A stretch of 26,596 nucleotides of DNA from RGIG3528 sp045598045 (GCA_045598045.1 JAZLLG010000016.1:1-26596), one strand, 5' to 3'; counted from the stretch's first letter, positions 16,646 through 25,124 are shown. Numbers and translations are program-made. The notes: generated from the sequence alone by a model not told the origin.

Positions 16646-17284
16646 ATGAAAACAGGAGAGATTTCAACAGCCGTAATCAAGAGACTTCCCAGATACTATC
16701 GCTATCTTGGCGAGCTGCTTATTCACGGAGTGGTAAGAATATCTTCAAAAGAACTCAGCGAAAGAATGGGTGTTACAGCATCTCAGATTCGTCAGGACCT
16801 TAACAATTTCGGTGGCTTCGGACAACAGGGCTACGGCTACAATGTTGAACACCTTTACGCGGAAATAGGCAAAATCCTCGGACTTGATCAGAAAAACGCC
16901 ATGATAGTAATCGGTGCAGGTCATCTCGGACAGGCCATTGCCAATTATTCCGATTTCGAACGCAGAGGATTTGTCATCAAAGCGTTGTTTGATATCGATG
17001 AAGATATTGTCGGTAAAATAATCAACCGTGTTCCTGTTTACGGAATGAGTGAACTGGAGAACTTCATAAAGCAGAACAAGATTGATATTGCTGCAATAGC
17101 AATCCCCAAGGATTCGGCACCTCAGGTGGCGAACGAACTCGTTAAATTCGGCATAAAAGCAATTTGGAACTTTGCCCCAACGGATCTTTCACTTCCAAAA
17201 GAAATAGCTCAGGAGAACGTTCACCTTACGGAGAGCCTTATGAGGCTTTCCTACAAGCTTAAAGCGAAGGAGGAAAACTGGTGA
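16646..17284 (+). CDS. rex: Redox-sensing transcriptional repressor Rex
   Basis: A 212-aa repressor that senses the NADH/NAD+ ratio and releases DNA when NADH binds. The N-terminal winged helix (about 1-80) starts with I-K-R-L-P-R-Y-Y-R-Y-L and contains V-T-A-S-Q-I-R-Q-D-L as recognition helix and the wing F-G-G-F-G-Q-Q-G-Y-G-Y. The Rossmann domain has G90-A-G-H-L-G95 for dinucleotide binding, followed by the C-terminal domain-swap helix. Length and motifs are fully typical. AGGAG precedes the ATG, and its stop overlaps the GTG of the next gene (GTGA). In clostridia Rex controls fermentation and NADH reoxidation genes. A Rex-like site at the front of this operon suggests autoregulation. Confidence 0.97.
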   Translation: MKTGEISTAVIKRLPRYYRYLGELLIHGVVRISSKELSERMGVTASQIRQDLNNFGGFGQQGYGYNVEHLYAEIGKILGLDQKNAMIVIGAGHLGQAIANYSDFERRGFVIKALFDIDEDIVGKIINRVPVYGMSELENFIKQNKIDIAAIAIPKDSAPQVANELVKFGIKAIWNFAPTDLSLPKEIAQENVHLTESLMRLSYKLKAKEENW

Positions 17285-18885
17285 AATACGCACTGAATTC
17301 AGAGCAGGCAAGAGAGATTGACAGAATAGCAATCGAAGATATCGGCATTCCTTCAAGTGTGTTGATGGAAAAGGCCGCCCTTGGCGTTGCTTATGCGGCA
17401 CAGACGTATTTCCGCCCCGGCAGCAGGATTGTTGTTGTATGCGGCTTTGGCAACAACGGCGGAGATGGCATTGCCGGTGCGCGTCTTCTTCATCTCAGAG
17501 GCTGGAACGTAACAGTCTACCTTGTCGGAGACAGAAAGCTTTCCACAAAAGATACGAAGCTTCAGCTTAAAATTGCCAGAAATTCCGGTGTAAATATCGT
17601 TAAAAAAGCAGATTACGCCAATTATGACGGCATAATCGACGCGTTATTCGGCGTAGGCCTTTCAAGGCCCATAACAGGTGATCTTTACAAAGAAATCGAG
17701 AAAATAAACGATTCGGGAAAACCTGTCATTTCGGTTGATATTCCTTCAGGCGTTTGCGCAGATGACGGAAAGGTACTGGGAATAGCAGTAAGAGCAAATA
17801 TGACCGTTACCTTCGGCCATATAAAAATCGGTACAATCCTTTACCCCGGAGCAGAGTATTCGGGAAAGGTTGTTCTTTGGGATATTGACACAAGCGTTTC
17901 AACACTTTCGGAACCTCCGAAGTGCTTCTACTACGATGAAACTCCCGAACTTCTTCTTCCTAAAAGAAGAGCGGATTCCAATAAAGGAACATATGGCAAA
18001 GTGCTTGTAATCGCAGGTTCGAAGAATATGTCGGGGGCAGCATTTTTTGCGGCTTCGGCGGCATATCGAATCGGAGCGGGCCTTGTTCGTGTTCTTACAA
18101 CCGAAGATAACAGAGAAGTGCTTCAGAAGCAGTTGCCGGAGGCAGTACTCACAACCTACGGCCTTGCAGAAGACGGAAGTATTTCCGAGAATTCCATTGA
18201 GGATGTTAAGGAAGCCGTAAGCTGGGCAGATGTAATACTTATCGGCCCCGGGCTCGGGCAGGGGAAAGCATCGGCAACGCTTGTAAGCTATGTCATCACA
18301 GTGTGCAAGTGTCCGCTTGTCATTGATGCCGATGGTATCAATATCCTCGCAAAGATAGTTTCAGGAAAAACAAAAAAGAAAAATACGCCTGCAGATCGAA
18401 TCAAGGCGCTTTCAAAGATGCTTCCCAAGGACACCATTCTTACTCCGCATAAGATGGAACTTTCCAGACTTACCGGTGTTTCCATGGCTGAGCTTGCTGT
18501 TGGTATGATTTCCGCCAGCAGCGGGTTTACAAAAGGAAACGAGCTTATCTTTGTAAAGAAGGACGTTCGTACGATTGTATCCTTCGGAGATTCGAATTAT
18601 ATTAACGTGACCGGTAATGACGGCATGGCAACTGCAGGCAGCGGAGATGTGCTCGGAGGCATAATTGCGGGTCTCATAGCTCAAGGCGAAAAGCAGCGCT
18701 CGGCGGCAATGACCGGATGTTACATTCACGGCCTTTGCGGAAATACAGCCGCAGCAAAAAAGGGAAGAAGGTCCATGATAGCCAGTGACATTTTGGAAGC
18801 TATTCCCGAAGTAATTGGAGAAACAAATGACAGACAGGTTCTTTCGAGTTCAGGCAAACGTAAATCTGGACGCAATAAGAAATAA
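17281..18885 (+). CDS. nnrE-nnrD fusion: Bifunctional NAD(P)H-hydrate epimerase / ADP-dependent dehydratase
   Basis: A 534-aa two-domain repair enzyme that restores damaged hydrated NADH and NADPH. The N-terminal YjeF_N epimerase (about 1-215) shows F56-G-N-N-G-G-D-G, A-L-F-G-V-G-L-S-R-P and V-D-I-P-S-G-V. The C-terminal ribokinase-like dehydratase (about 230-510) shows K-G-T-Y-G-K-V-L-V-I-A-G-S, I-G-P-G-L-G-Q, V-I-D-A-D-G, L-T-P-H-K-M-E and G453-S-G-D456-V-L with the catalytic aspartate. It starts at GTG with GGAGG before it, overlapping rex by 4 bases. A basic tail of about 20 residues beyond the family's normal end lies in the 59-bp overlap with alr. Its place next to Rex fits a common nicotinamide theme. 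Confidence 0.95.
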   Translation: MKYALNSEQAREIDRIAIEDIGIPSSVLMEKAALGVAYAAQTYFRPGSRIVVVCGFGNNGGDGIAGARLLHLRGWNVTVYLVGDRKLSTKDTKLQLKIARNSGVNIVKKADYANYDGIIDALFGVGLSRPITGDLYKEIEKINDSGKPVISVDIPSGVCADDGKVLGIAVRANMTVTFGHIKIGTILYPGAEYSGKVVLWDIDTSVSTLSEPPKCFYYDETPELLLPKRRADSNKGTYGKVLVIAGSKNMSGAAFFAASAAYRIGAGLVRVLTTEDNREVLQKQLPEAVLTTYGLAEDGSISENSIEDVKEAVSWADVILIGPGLGQGKASATLVSYVITVCKCPLVIDADGINILAKIVSGKTKKKNTPADRIKALSKMLPKDTILTPHKMELSRLTGVSMAELAVGMISASSGFTKGNELIFVKKDVRTIVSFGDSNYINVTGNDGMATAGSGDVLGGIIAGLIAQGEKQRSAAMTGCYIHGLCGNTAAAKKGRRSMIASDILEAIPEVIGETNDRQVLSSSGKRKSGRNKK

Positions 18886-20005
18886 TATATCAGCCGGGAA
18901 AAAGCTTATAAAACCCGGCACAAAGATGATGGCAGTGGTCAAGGCAGATGCTTACGGACACGGAGCCGTTCCCGTAGCAAAGGCGGTTGACGATATCGTA
19001 GACGCATATGCGGTTGCAATTGTTGAGGAAGGCGTAGAGCTTAGAAAAGCAGGCATTACAAAGCCGATTCTTATCCTTGGCTATACTTTTCCGGAGATGT
19101 GTTCCGAAGCTGTCAAAAACGACATAGCTATGGCTGCTTTTGACTACAATACCGTAAAGGAATATGATTCTGTTGCGAAAAAACTCAACAAAAAAGCCAT
19201 TGTCCACATCAAGCTCGATACCGGAATGAGACGTATCGGATATCTCTGCGACACCGAAGAAGAGATTGCTGAGGGTATTGAGGACATTAAGAAAATCGCT
19301 GCTCTTGAAAATGTTTTCATTGAAGGGATGTTCACGCATTTTTCAAAGGCGGATGAGGCAGACAAGACCTTCGCAAGAGGTCAATTCGCAAAATATATGC
19401 ATTTTGCGGAAAAACTCAAAGAAAACGGAATCAATATACCGATAAAACATGTATGCAACAGTGCCGGGGTTATAGACATTCCGGAAGCTGATCTTGATAT
19501 GGTACGTTTCGGTATTACGACATACGGTATGTACCCTACGGACGATGTTACGAAAGAGAAGCTTCCCGTAGAGCCGGCCATGGAAATTAAAACGCATATT
19601 TCAATGCTGAAGACACTTTCCGAAGGAATTGGCATTGGGTACAGCGGAACATTTGTTACAAAAGGGACCACGAGAGTGGCTACCATTCCCGTAGGTTACG
19701 GAGACGGGTTTCCGAGAGGCCTTTCCAATGCCGGAAGAGTTCTCATAAAAGGCAAGTCTGCACCTATTCTCGGTCGTATATGCATGGATCAGTGTATGGT
19801 GGATGTTTCCGACATCCCGGATGCCGAAGTCGGTGATGTCGTTACGCTTATGGGAGTTGACGGAAATGAATTCATTTCCGCGGAAGAAATCGGCATGACT
19901 GTAGGCAACTCTTTCCATTACGAGGTTGTCTGCGATATTTCGAAGCGCGTGCCGAGAGTATATTACAGAAACGGTAAAGTGGTTGAAGTGAGAGAGTTTG
20001 TATAA
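18827..20005 (+). CDS. alr: Alanine racemase
   Basis: A 392-aa PLP enzyme converting L-alanine to D-alanine for peptidoglycan. The PLP lysine is K39 in V-V-K-A-D-A-Y-G-H-G. The M-R-R-I-G-Y substrate-site strand is present, the catalytic tyrosine of the opposite subunit is Y272 in G-I-G-Y-S-G-T-F, and M-D-Q-C-M-V-D-V follows. It is a fold-type III barrel with a C-terminal beta domain and normal length. The start MTDRFF at 18827 is preferred over the in-frame TTG at 18815, because TTGGAG lies seven bases upstream of the ATG. It overlaps the preceding gene by 59 bases in another frame. The nnr-alr order is a familiar Firmicutes arrangement. Confidence 0.97.
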   Translation: MTDRFFRVQANVNLDAIRNNISAGKKLIKPGTKMMAVVKADAYGHGAVPVAKAVDDIVDAYAVAIVEEGVELRKAGITKPILILGYTFPEMCSEAVKNDIAMAAFDYNTVKEYDSVAKKLNKKAIVHIKLDTGMRRIGYLCDTEEEIAEGIEDIKKIAALENVFIEGMFTHFSKADEADKTFARGQFAKYMHFAEKLKENGINIPIKHVCNSAGVIDIPEADLDMVRFGITTYGMYPTDDVTKEKLPVEPAMEIKTHISMLKTLSEGIGIGYSGTFVTKGTTRVATIPVGYGDGFPRGLSNAGRVLIKGKSAPILGRICMDQCMVDVSDIPDAEVGDVVTLMGVDGNEFISAEEIGMTVGNSFHYEVVCDISKRVPRVYYRNGKVVEVREFV

Positions 20006-20256
20006 TGAGATCTATAGACAGTTTTAAAATGGAACGTACCGGCCTGATTCAAGTGGGGGACGTGGTTGAACTTAGAGAAGGAAGCCTTCCGAACTCTGTG
20101 TTTTACTATGTTATTGAACCGGCTGTGGCTATGAGTGGTAATTTCTCACTTGGAGAGCGTCTTCTGGATGCCTCCGGAAAGGTAATAAAAAGCGGTAAGG
20201 TAACAGACATAAGAGAAACTGACAGAGGTTTTTACGTTACGGTAGAAACAGAATAA
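20005..20256 (+). CDS. Small unrecognised beta-rich protein (83 aa)
   Basis: An 83-aa protein whose ATG shares a base with the alr stop (TAATG), indicating coupled translation. There is no signal peptide or membrane segment. The sequence alternates short hydrophobic strands (G-L-I-Q-V-G-D-V-V-E-L, V-F-Y-Y-V-I, G-F-Y-V-T-V-E) with glycine turns and suggests a small beta barrel. I recognise no family. MazEF-type partners, which sometimes follow alr in Firmicutes, are not present here, and this protein does not look like MazE. Its reality rests on tight spacing on both sides (9 bases to the next ATG) and ordinary codon use. Confidence 0.75.
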   Translation: MRSIDSFKMERTGLIQVGDVVELREGSLPNSVFYYVIEPAVAMSGNFSLGERLLDASGKVIKSGKVTDIRETDRGFYVTVETE

Positions 20257-20265
20257 GAGGATATT

Positions 20266-22551
20266 ATGCCTACGGACAACATCACCCCCGAAAACACAAA
20301 GCAGGAAATGAGTGCAGAAGCATTGGAGCGTTCATATCAGGTTACCAATTCACTGGCAAACGCTTACAACACGTGCTTCAATTTTGACATTGACGAAGGT
20401 ACGTTCTCATCGCTTAAAGGTGGAGACTATCTGACGTATATGTCCCGTTCCTGCGGTACCGAATCGGTTTTACAGAACTGGCTGAGTATGCTGCCGGAGC
20501 GTTCGGTTGACATTATGACGGCATTCCTTGATTTCAGTACATTGGATTCAAGAATGCGCAGAAGAAACACGATAAGCACCGAATATGTAGACGCCATCGG
20601 TAAATGGATGCGTGCCACGCTTATTGTATCCGACAGAACGGAAAATGGGCATGTCAGAGCAGTGACGCTTGCTACGCAGGACATTGATATTGAAAAGAGT
20701 AATGAACTGGAATGGAAGAAAGCTGTACGTGAAAGAATCAACCTTTTAAGCAGCATAGCAAACGTATTTTATTCCATGTACCATGTTGATTTTAAAAATG
20801 ATGCGCTTCAGGAACTCAGCACATCACAGTCCGACAGGTTCTACGGACTTCCGTTGCATCAGGCATGGAAGCTGTGGATTATGAAGGATTTCGACAATGA
20901 AACTTACGAGAATCATAAAGAGTTTCTTGACCTTGAAAGTGCTCCGAAGAGACTGAAGGAAAGGGGAGTCCTTTCCGACGATATTCTCACAAAGCCCAAC
21001 GGCTGGATGAATTTCCTCGTTGCTCCTTACAGAAAAGATAAAAGAGGTAACATTACCGACGCACTTATCATGACACGTGTCATCGATAAGCAGAAAAAAG
21101 CAGAGTTAAGGCAGGCCGAAGCACTGCGTATTGCCACGCGGTCCGCATATATGGATGGCCTGACAGGCATTAACAACAGGACTGCTCTTAAAAACTATAT
21201 GGATGAATACGACCTGAGCACGGAAGAGATGTACGTTGCTCTGTTCGATATCGATAAATTTAAAGCCTACAATGATACTTATGGGCATGTTATGGGTGAT
21301 GAAGCCTTGAAGGCAGTGGCTGACAGTATCAGCAGGGTTGCAATACAAAATGATGCTTTCTGCTGTCGATACGGAGGAGAAGAGTTTATCCTCATTACAA
21401 GAGGCAAAACAAAGACTGATATGGAAAATATCCTTGAAGAAATAAGTAAGGATATTCTTGATAAAAACATCGAACATACTTTTTCACCTGTGGGTGCGGT
21501 CAGTGTCAGCATCGGCTACGCCGAAAGAAACGGCAAGGAAGACATTGTTGACACCGTAAAGCATGCCGATGACGCTCTTTACAATTCAAAACAAAACGGA
21601 CGAAACAGAATAACTTTCGCTTCTTTGGATATCAAATCCGGCACAAGGCTTTATGACGTCACATTCGTTCCGGCATCCACAAGATATATTGTTCAGCCTG
21701 CAGATAAGGGCGCAAAGTCCGAGCTTGATGAGATGGCTCAGGCACTTAAAATACGCAGCCGACAGCTGGATGTTGTTATGCACGCCATCCCCGGAGGAAT
21801 AAAGGTGTGCAAATGCGACGAGCGTTACACTTTTCAATATGTCAGCAAGGAAGCTGCAGCCATGTTCGGCTATACTGTGGAGGAGTTCATTGAGTATTCC
21901 GAAAACAGCGGCGTCATGGCATGTATACCTGAGGACCGTGAGGAAGCGGAACAGCAGGACAAAGAACAGCGTCTTGCCGAAGCCGAAAGATATATTCTTG
22001 AGTACCGGGTGCGCTGTAAGGACGGCTCGCTGAAGTATATTGTTGATTCGGGAAAGAGACTTATAGACACGGATGGTGAAGAAGTTATTTACAGCCTCTA
22101 CCTTGATGTTACAGATGAAAAGAAGCTTGAAAAGCAGGCTCAGACGTCAAGTGCTTTCAAAGCTCTCAGTGTCGACTATGACGCGTTGTCCTTCTTTAAT
22201 TTTGTTGAAGATACGTTTAAGGATTTCTACATGAGTGAACGTTATGAAGCGGTCAGCGAAAGCTGGCGCTCGGCAACGGGACTCATGGAGAGACTCAGGA
22301 TATTCTGCGATGCAAGAATATATGAGCCGGATCAGGAAAGATTCCTTGAATCCGTCCAGCCCGACATGGTTTATAAACAGCTGGAAAAGAAACGTGCATA
22401 CTATATCAACTATCGTATGTACAAAAATGACGGAACCATAGCAAGAGCCCAGACAAAACTCGTACGTGATACTTCTGACCCTACGGGGAACACCGTAATA
22501 ATGTGCTTCATTAATCTTGATGAAAACGGAAAACGTACAAGCGAAAAATAA
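20266..22551 (+). CDS. Multi-sensor diguanylate cyclase (sensor-sensor-GGDEF-PAS-sensor)
   Basis: A 761-aa cytosolic protein. The GGDEF domain sits mid-chain (about 290-455) with D-G-L-T-G-I-N-N-R at its start, D-I-D-K-F-K-A-Y-N-D-T-Y-G-H and the intact signature G370-G-E-E-F374, so it should make c-di-GMP. No RxxD inhibitory site is present before the signature (the equivalent stretch is AIQNDAF), so product feedback is unlikely. Two PAS-like input domains lie before it (about 28-150 and 160-278). A clear PAS domain follows (about 500-620, M-F-G-Y-T-V-E-E-F), and a further PAS-like domain (about 632-755) resembles the N-terminal ones in layout. There is no membrane segment. AAGAGGA precedes the ATG. 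It is the last gene of the long operon. Confidence 0.9.
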   Translation: MPTDNITPENTKQEMSAEALERSYQVTNSLANAYNTCFNFDIDEGTFSSLKGGDYLTYMSRSCGTESVLQNWLSMLPERSVDIMTAFLDFSTLDSRMRRRNTISTEYVDAIGKWMRATLIVSDRTENGHVRAVTLATQDIDIEKSNELEWKKAVRERINLLSSIANVFYSMYHVDFKNDALQELSTSQSDRFYGLPLHQAWKLWIMKDFDNETYENHKEFLDLESAPKRLKERGVLSDDILTKPNGWMNFLVAPYRKDKRGNITDALIMTRVIDKQKKAELRQAEALRIATRSAYMDGLTGINNRTALKNYMDEYDLSTEEMYVALFDIDKFKAYNDTYGHVMGDEALKAVADSISRVAIQNDAFCCRYGGEEFILITRGKTKTDMENILEEISKDILDKNIEHTFSPVGAVSVSIGYAERNGKEDIVDTVKHADDALYNSKQNGRNRITFASLDIKSGTRLYDVTFVPASTRYIVQPADKGAKSELDEMAQALKIRSRQLDVVMHAIPGGIKVCKCDERYTFQYVSKEAAAMFGYTVEEFIEYSENSGVMACIPEDREEAEQQDKEQRLAEAERYILEYRVRCKDGSLKYIVDSGKRLIDTDGEEVIYSLYLDVTDEKKLEKQAQTSSAFKALSVDYDALSFFNFVEDTFKDFYMSERYEAVSESWRSATGLMERLRIFCDARIYEPDQERFLESVQPDMVYKQLEKKRAYYINYRMYKNDGTIARAQTKLVRDTSDPTGNTVIMCFINLDENGKRTSEK

Positions 22552-22563
22552 TGTGAATGTTAA

Positions 22564-22597
22564 TATGCCCCCTGTGATACAGGGGGCATATTTCAAT
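22564..22597 (+). terminator. Terminator of the long central operon
   Basis: A perfect 12-bp stem TATGCCCCCTGT / ACAGGGGGCATA with a 3-base loop begins 13 bases after the diguanylate cyclase stop and is followed by TTTCAATT. The T tract is short, but the stem is very stable. From here to the promoter at 22740 the intergenic stretch is A/T-rich and I see no gene in it. Confidence 0.75.
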
Positions 22598-22739
22598 TCC
22601 CAAAAGATAATCAGTCGGCTGTCTTTTGACTACGTTAAGTAAAAAGGTAAAGCAATCCATACAAGACTTTTTAATGTATAAAGAACCGGTACAAATTTCG
22701 GCATGTTAAATTTTTGTAAGAAAAAAATTGAAAAAGCAG

Positions 22740-22768
22740 TTGACAAACAAAAAAAGGTGTTGTATATT
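22740..22768 (+). promoter_or_regulatory. Strong promoter of the padR module
   Basis: Perfect TTGACA (22740-22745), a 17-bp spacer, TATATT (22763-22768). It is the best promoter in the window. Transcription would begin near 22775, so the repeat array at 22792-22860 is transcribed as leader RNA. Confidence 0.88.
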
Positions 22769-22791
22769 TACCACGACAAACGTACTACGAC

Positions 22792-22860
22792 TGACATAGT
22801 AACGCCAGACATAGTAACGCCAGACATAGTAACGGCAGACGTAGCACGAAAGACGTAGCA
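22792..22860 (+). repeat. Tandem 15-bp repeat array in the padR leader
   Basis: Three near-identical 15-bp units follow one another: TGACATAGTAACGCC (22792), AGACATAGTAACGCC (22807) and AGACATAGTAACGGC (22822). Two shorter diverged copies follow: AGACGTAGCACGAA (22837) and AGACGTAGCA (22851). The array lies entirely between the -10 element and the ribosome binding site. Just before it, TACTA (22783-22787) is an inverted match to TAGTA in the first unit (22797-22801), so operator dyads or an RNA hairpin are possible. It may be an autoregulatory PadR operator or a leader RNA element. Confidence 0.8.
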
Positions 22861-22876
22861 AAGAAAGGAGAACGAA

Positions 22877-23254
22877 ATGATTGAAATCAGCAGTGATGTC
22901 ATCCGCGGCTACAATGACACATTTATTCTTTCAATCCTGAGACAGGGCCCGTCATACGGATATGAAATTTCAAAGCAGATTAAGCAGCTCTCGGACGGAA
23001 AGTACATCATAAAAGAAACAACACTCTACTCGGCATTCACCCGAATGGAAAAGAACGGATACATTGAAAGCTTTTCCGGTGAAGCAGACCGAAGAACATA
23101 TTACAGAATAACCGAAAACGGTCTGAACTATTACAAAGAGAAATGTGAGGAATGGGAACTCACGAAGGAAGTAGTGGAGCGGTTTATTATGGAAAAGGCC
23201 GACGGGCAGAGCTCTTCGGATATGCAGGAGGAAAACAATGGATACAATAATTAA
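22877..23254 (+). CDS. PadR-family transcriptional regulator
   Basis: A 125-aa winged-helix regulator. The PadR core is plain: F-I-L-S-I-L-R-Q-G-P-S-Y-G-Y-E-I in helices 1-2, E-T-T-L-Y-S-A-F-T-R-M-E-K-N-G-Y-I-E as recognition helix, and R-R-T-Y-Y-R-I-T-E-N-G in the wing, followed by a C-terminal dimerisation helix. Short PadR proteins of this kind usually repress their own operon, which here contains the two envelope proteins downstream. AAAGGAG precedes the ATG. It overlaps the next gene by 17 bases, so the two are translationally coupled. Confidence 0.95.
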   Translation: MIEISSDVIRGYNDTFILSILRQGPSYGYEISKQIKQLSDGKYIIKETTLYSAFTRMEKNGYIESFSGEADRRTYYRITENGLNYYKEKCEEWELTKEVVERFIMEKADGQSSSDMQEENNGYNN

Positions 23255-24230
23255 TTATCTTGAATCAATGTTCTTAAAGCTTCCGAACTCCAAAGAAGTT
23301 CAGAAAGCAAAAAGAGAACTCCTTCAGATGATGACAGATAAATATAACGAACTGAAAGCAGAAGGAAAATCGGAAAATGAAGCAGTTGCGATTGTCATCT
23401 CTGAGTTCGGTAATATTGATGAAATCGCCGATGATATCGGCATCAAGGATGTTGTTGAAGAAACAGCAGACGAAAACAGAAGAATCGTTACGCTTAATGA
23501 AGCAAATGAGTATCTTAAAGAATCCAAGGAGAGCGGCTTTAAAGTCGGCCTCGGAGTTGTACTTTGTATTTTAAGTCCGGTAGGCTGGATGATCTTTGGT
23601 GACTTAATCTCCAAGAGAAGCGTTGTGACATCGGGAACTTTGGGCCTTCTTTGGCTGGCACTGTTCATCGCGGGTGCAGTCATTCTCTTCACCTTGAACG
23701 GAAACACGAATTCAAAGTGGGCATTTTTAAAGAATGAGCTTTGCTCCATTGAATACGGCACGGCAAAGGAGCTTCAGAAGACTTACGAAAACCATAAAAC
23801 AATGCGCGCAATATACATCTCCGGCGGAGTTTTATGCTGCTTCTTTGCAGCTGTTTTTGCGGGATTCATTGATGACATTTTTACACACGTGGACTTCAGC
23901 GGTGTAGTTTTCTTCTGCTTCATAGCACTCGGAGTATTCCTCTTCGTTTACTGTGGAAAGATTACCGGCGCATATAACACATTACTTACAATTAATGATA
24001 AAAACACGGTTGGCGGAAATTTTGTCGGAGGACAGCAGGAAGTCGGCGAACTTAGCGGAACAGCCGCAACTGTAATGAGCTGCTTCTGGCCCACAATCAC
24101 ATGCATCTATCTTGCATGGAGCTTCCTTACATTTGACTGGCACATAACATGGATTATCTGGCCGCTGGCTGCACTTATAAGAGCAATTCTTGTAGCGGTT
24201 TTCCAAAACAATAAATCAGATAATCTTTAA
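23238..24230 (+). CDS. HAAS-domain multi-pass membrane protein
   Basis: A 330-aa protein. The first 70 residues form a HAAS-type helical domain (alternating Lys/Glu helices ending S-E-F-G-N-I-D-E-I-A), the module that commonly follows PadR regulators and is often annotated DUF1700-like or permease prefix. After a linker there are about six hydrophobic segments (roughly residues 95-116, 133-152, 184-205, 215-236, 277-297 and 300-322). The HAAS domain is thought to connect the PadR regulator to the membrane partner; its exact action is not established. AGGAGG precedes the ATG, inside the padR 3' end. No transport motif is visible. Confidence 0.87.
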   Translation: MDTIINYLESMFLKLPNSKEVQKAKRELLQMMTDKYNELKAEGKSENEAVAIVISEFGNIDEIADDIGIKDVVEETADENRRIVTLNEANEYLKESKESGFKVGLGVVLCILSPVGWMIFGDLISKRSVVTSGTLGLLWLALFIAGAVILFTLNGNTNSKWAFLKNELCSIEYGTAKELQKTYENHKTMRAIYISGGVLCCFFAAVFAGFIDDIFTHVDFSGVVFFCFIALGVFLFVYCGKITGAYNTLLTINDKNTVGGNFVGGQQEVGELSGTAATVMSCFWPTITCIYLAWSFLTFDWHITWIIWPLAALIRAILVAVFQNNKSDNL

Positions 24231-24245
24231 TGAGAGGACAATAAA

Positions 24246-25124
24246 ATGAAAAAAGCGTATATAATCATTATTTCCTGCGTAGCAGCACTTTGTGTTATCG
24301 TTGGTTCCTGGGTACACATAAGAAAAGGTTTCACCTTTCTTAAAAATCATGTTAAAATAAGTTCAGAGTTCAATTTCAGCGATGTTTCGAATGCTCTGGA
24401 TGATTTGGTTGAGCCTGAAGATCTGGGCGATAACATGGAAAGAGAATGGGATTTTGAGACTGACGAAGTTAAAAAGATTAAAATTGATGCAACCGTAGCT
24501 GACCTGGTTGTTAAAGAAGGCAGTTCTTTCAAGGTTGGTTTTGATGGATATGAGAAATACGAACCCGAAGTAAAAACGGATTCAGCAAAGACACTTATTG
24601 TTAAGCAGCCGAGCGTCAAAAGGTCGGGCGTAAAATCCTTAAACAATGAAATAGTTGTATGCATTCCTGCGGACGCAGATCTCGAGAAAATCACAATCGT
24701 ATGTAATGTCGGCGACGTCGAGGTTACAGATGTCGTTGCTGATAAATTCGATGTGAGAGCAGACGTAGGTGAGGTACACATTGACAAGTCTTCCGCCGGT
24801 GAGTGCGAAATTGTTGCAGCAGTCGGAGAAGTAGGAATCAATGGCGGTAAGTACGATTACATCAAATGTACTGCAAATGTCGGGGAAGTTCATATAAACG
24901 AATGTACCTTTAACGAACTCAAAGCAGAGGCCGATGTCGGAGAGGTCAGAATTGACCTTATCGATGTACGAGGCAACTACAACTTTGATTTACGTGCAAG
25001 CCTTGGCGGAAGCTATCTTAATGGCAAGAGCGTCGGCAAAAACTATAAAGAAAACAATATCGATGCCAAAAAGTACATTACGGTAGATGCATCAATCGGT
25101 GGAATTGAAATAAACGGAAAATAA
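24246..25124 (+). CDS. DUF4097 beta-solenoid protein with N-terminal membrane anchor
   Basis: A 292-aa protein. One hydrophobic anchor (about 4-22) places the rest outside the cell. From residue 155 there are at least five ladder-like repeats of about 19 aa, each starting V-G-(D/E)-V-x-(V/I), with a later S-L-G-G and S-I-G-G copy at the C-terminus. This is the DUF4097 'putative adhesin' fold, a stacked beta solenoid. It completes the PadR-HAAS-DUF4097 set that recurs in Firmicutes and is usually linked to envelope stress or adhesion; the exact function is unknown. GAGGACA precedes the ATG, 15 bases after the membrane-protein gene. Confidence 0.9.
   Translation: MKKAYIIIISCVAALCVIVGSWVHIRKGFTFLKNHVKISSEFNFSDVSNALDDLVEPEDLGDNMEREWDFETDEVKKIKIDATVADLVVKEGSSFKVGFDGYEKYEPEVKTDSAKTLIVKQPSVKRSGVKSLNNEIVVCIPADADLEKITIVCNVGDVEVTDVVADKFDVRADVGEVHIDKSSAGECEIVAAVGEVGINGGKYDYIKCTANVGEVHINECTFNELKAEADVGEVRIDLIDVRGNYNFDLRASLGGSYLNGKSVGKNYKENNIDAKKYITVDASIGGIEINGK

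Noticed and set aside
22781..22860. CRISPR array as explanation of the short repeats
   Set aside because: Units are only 15 bp and directly abutting with no unique spacers, and they lie in a gene leader; no cas gene is present.
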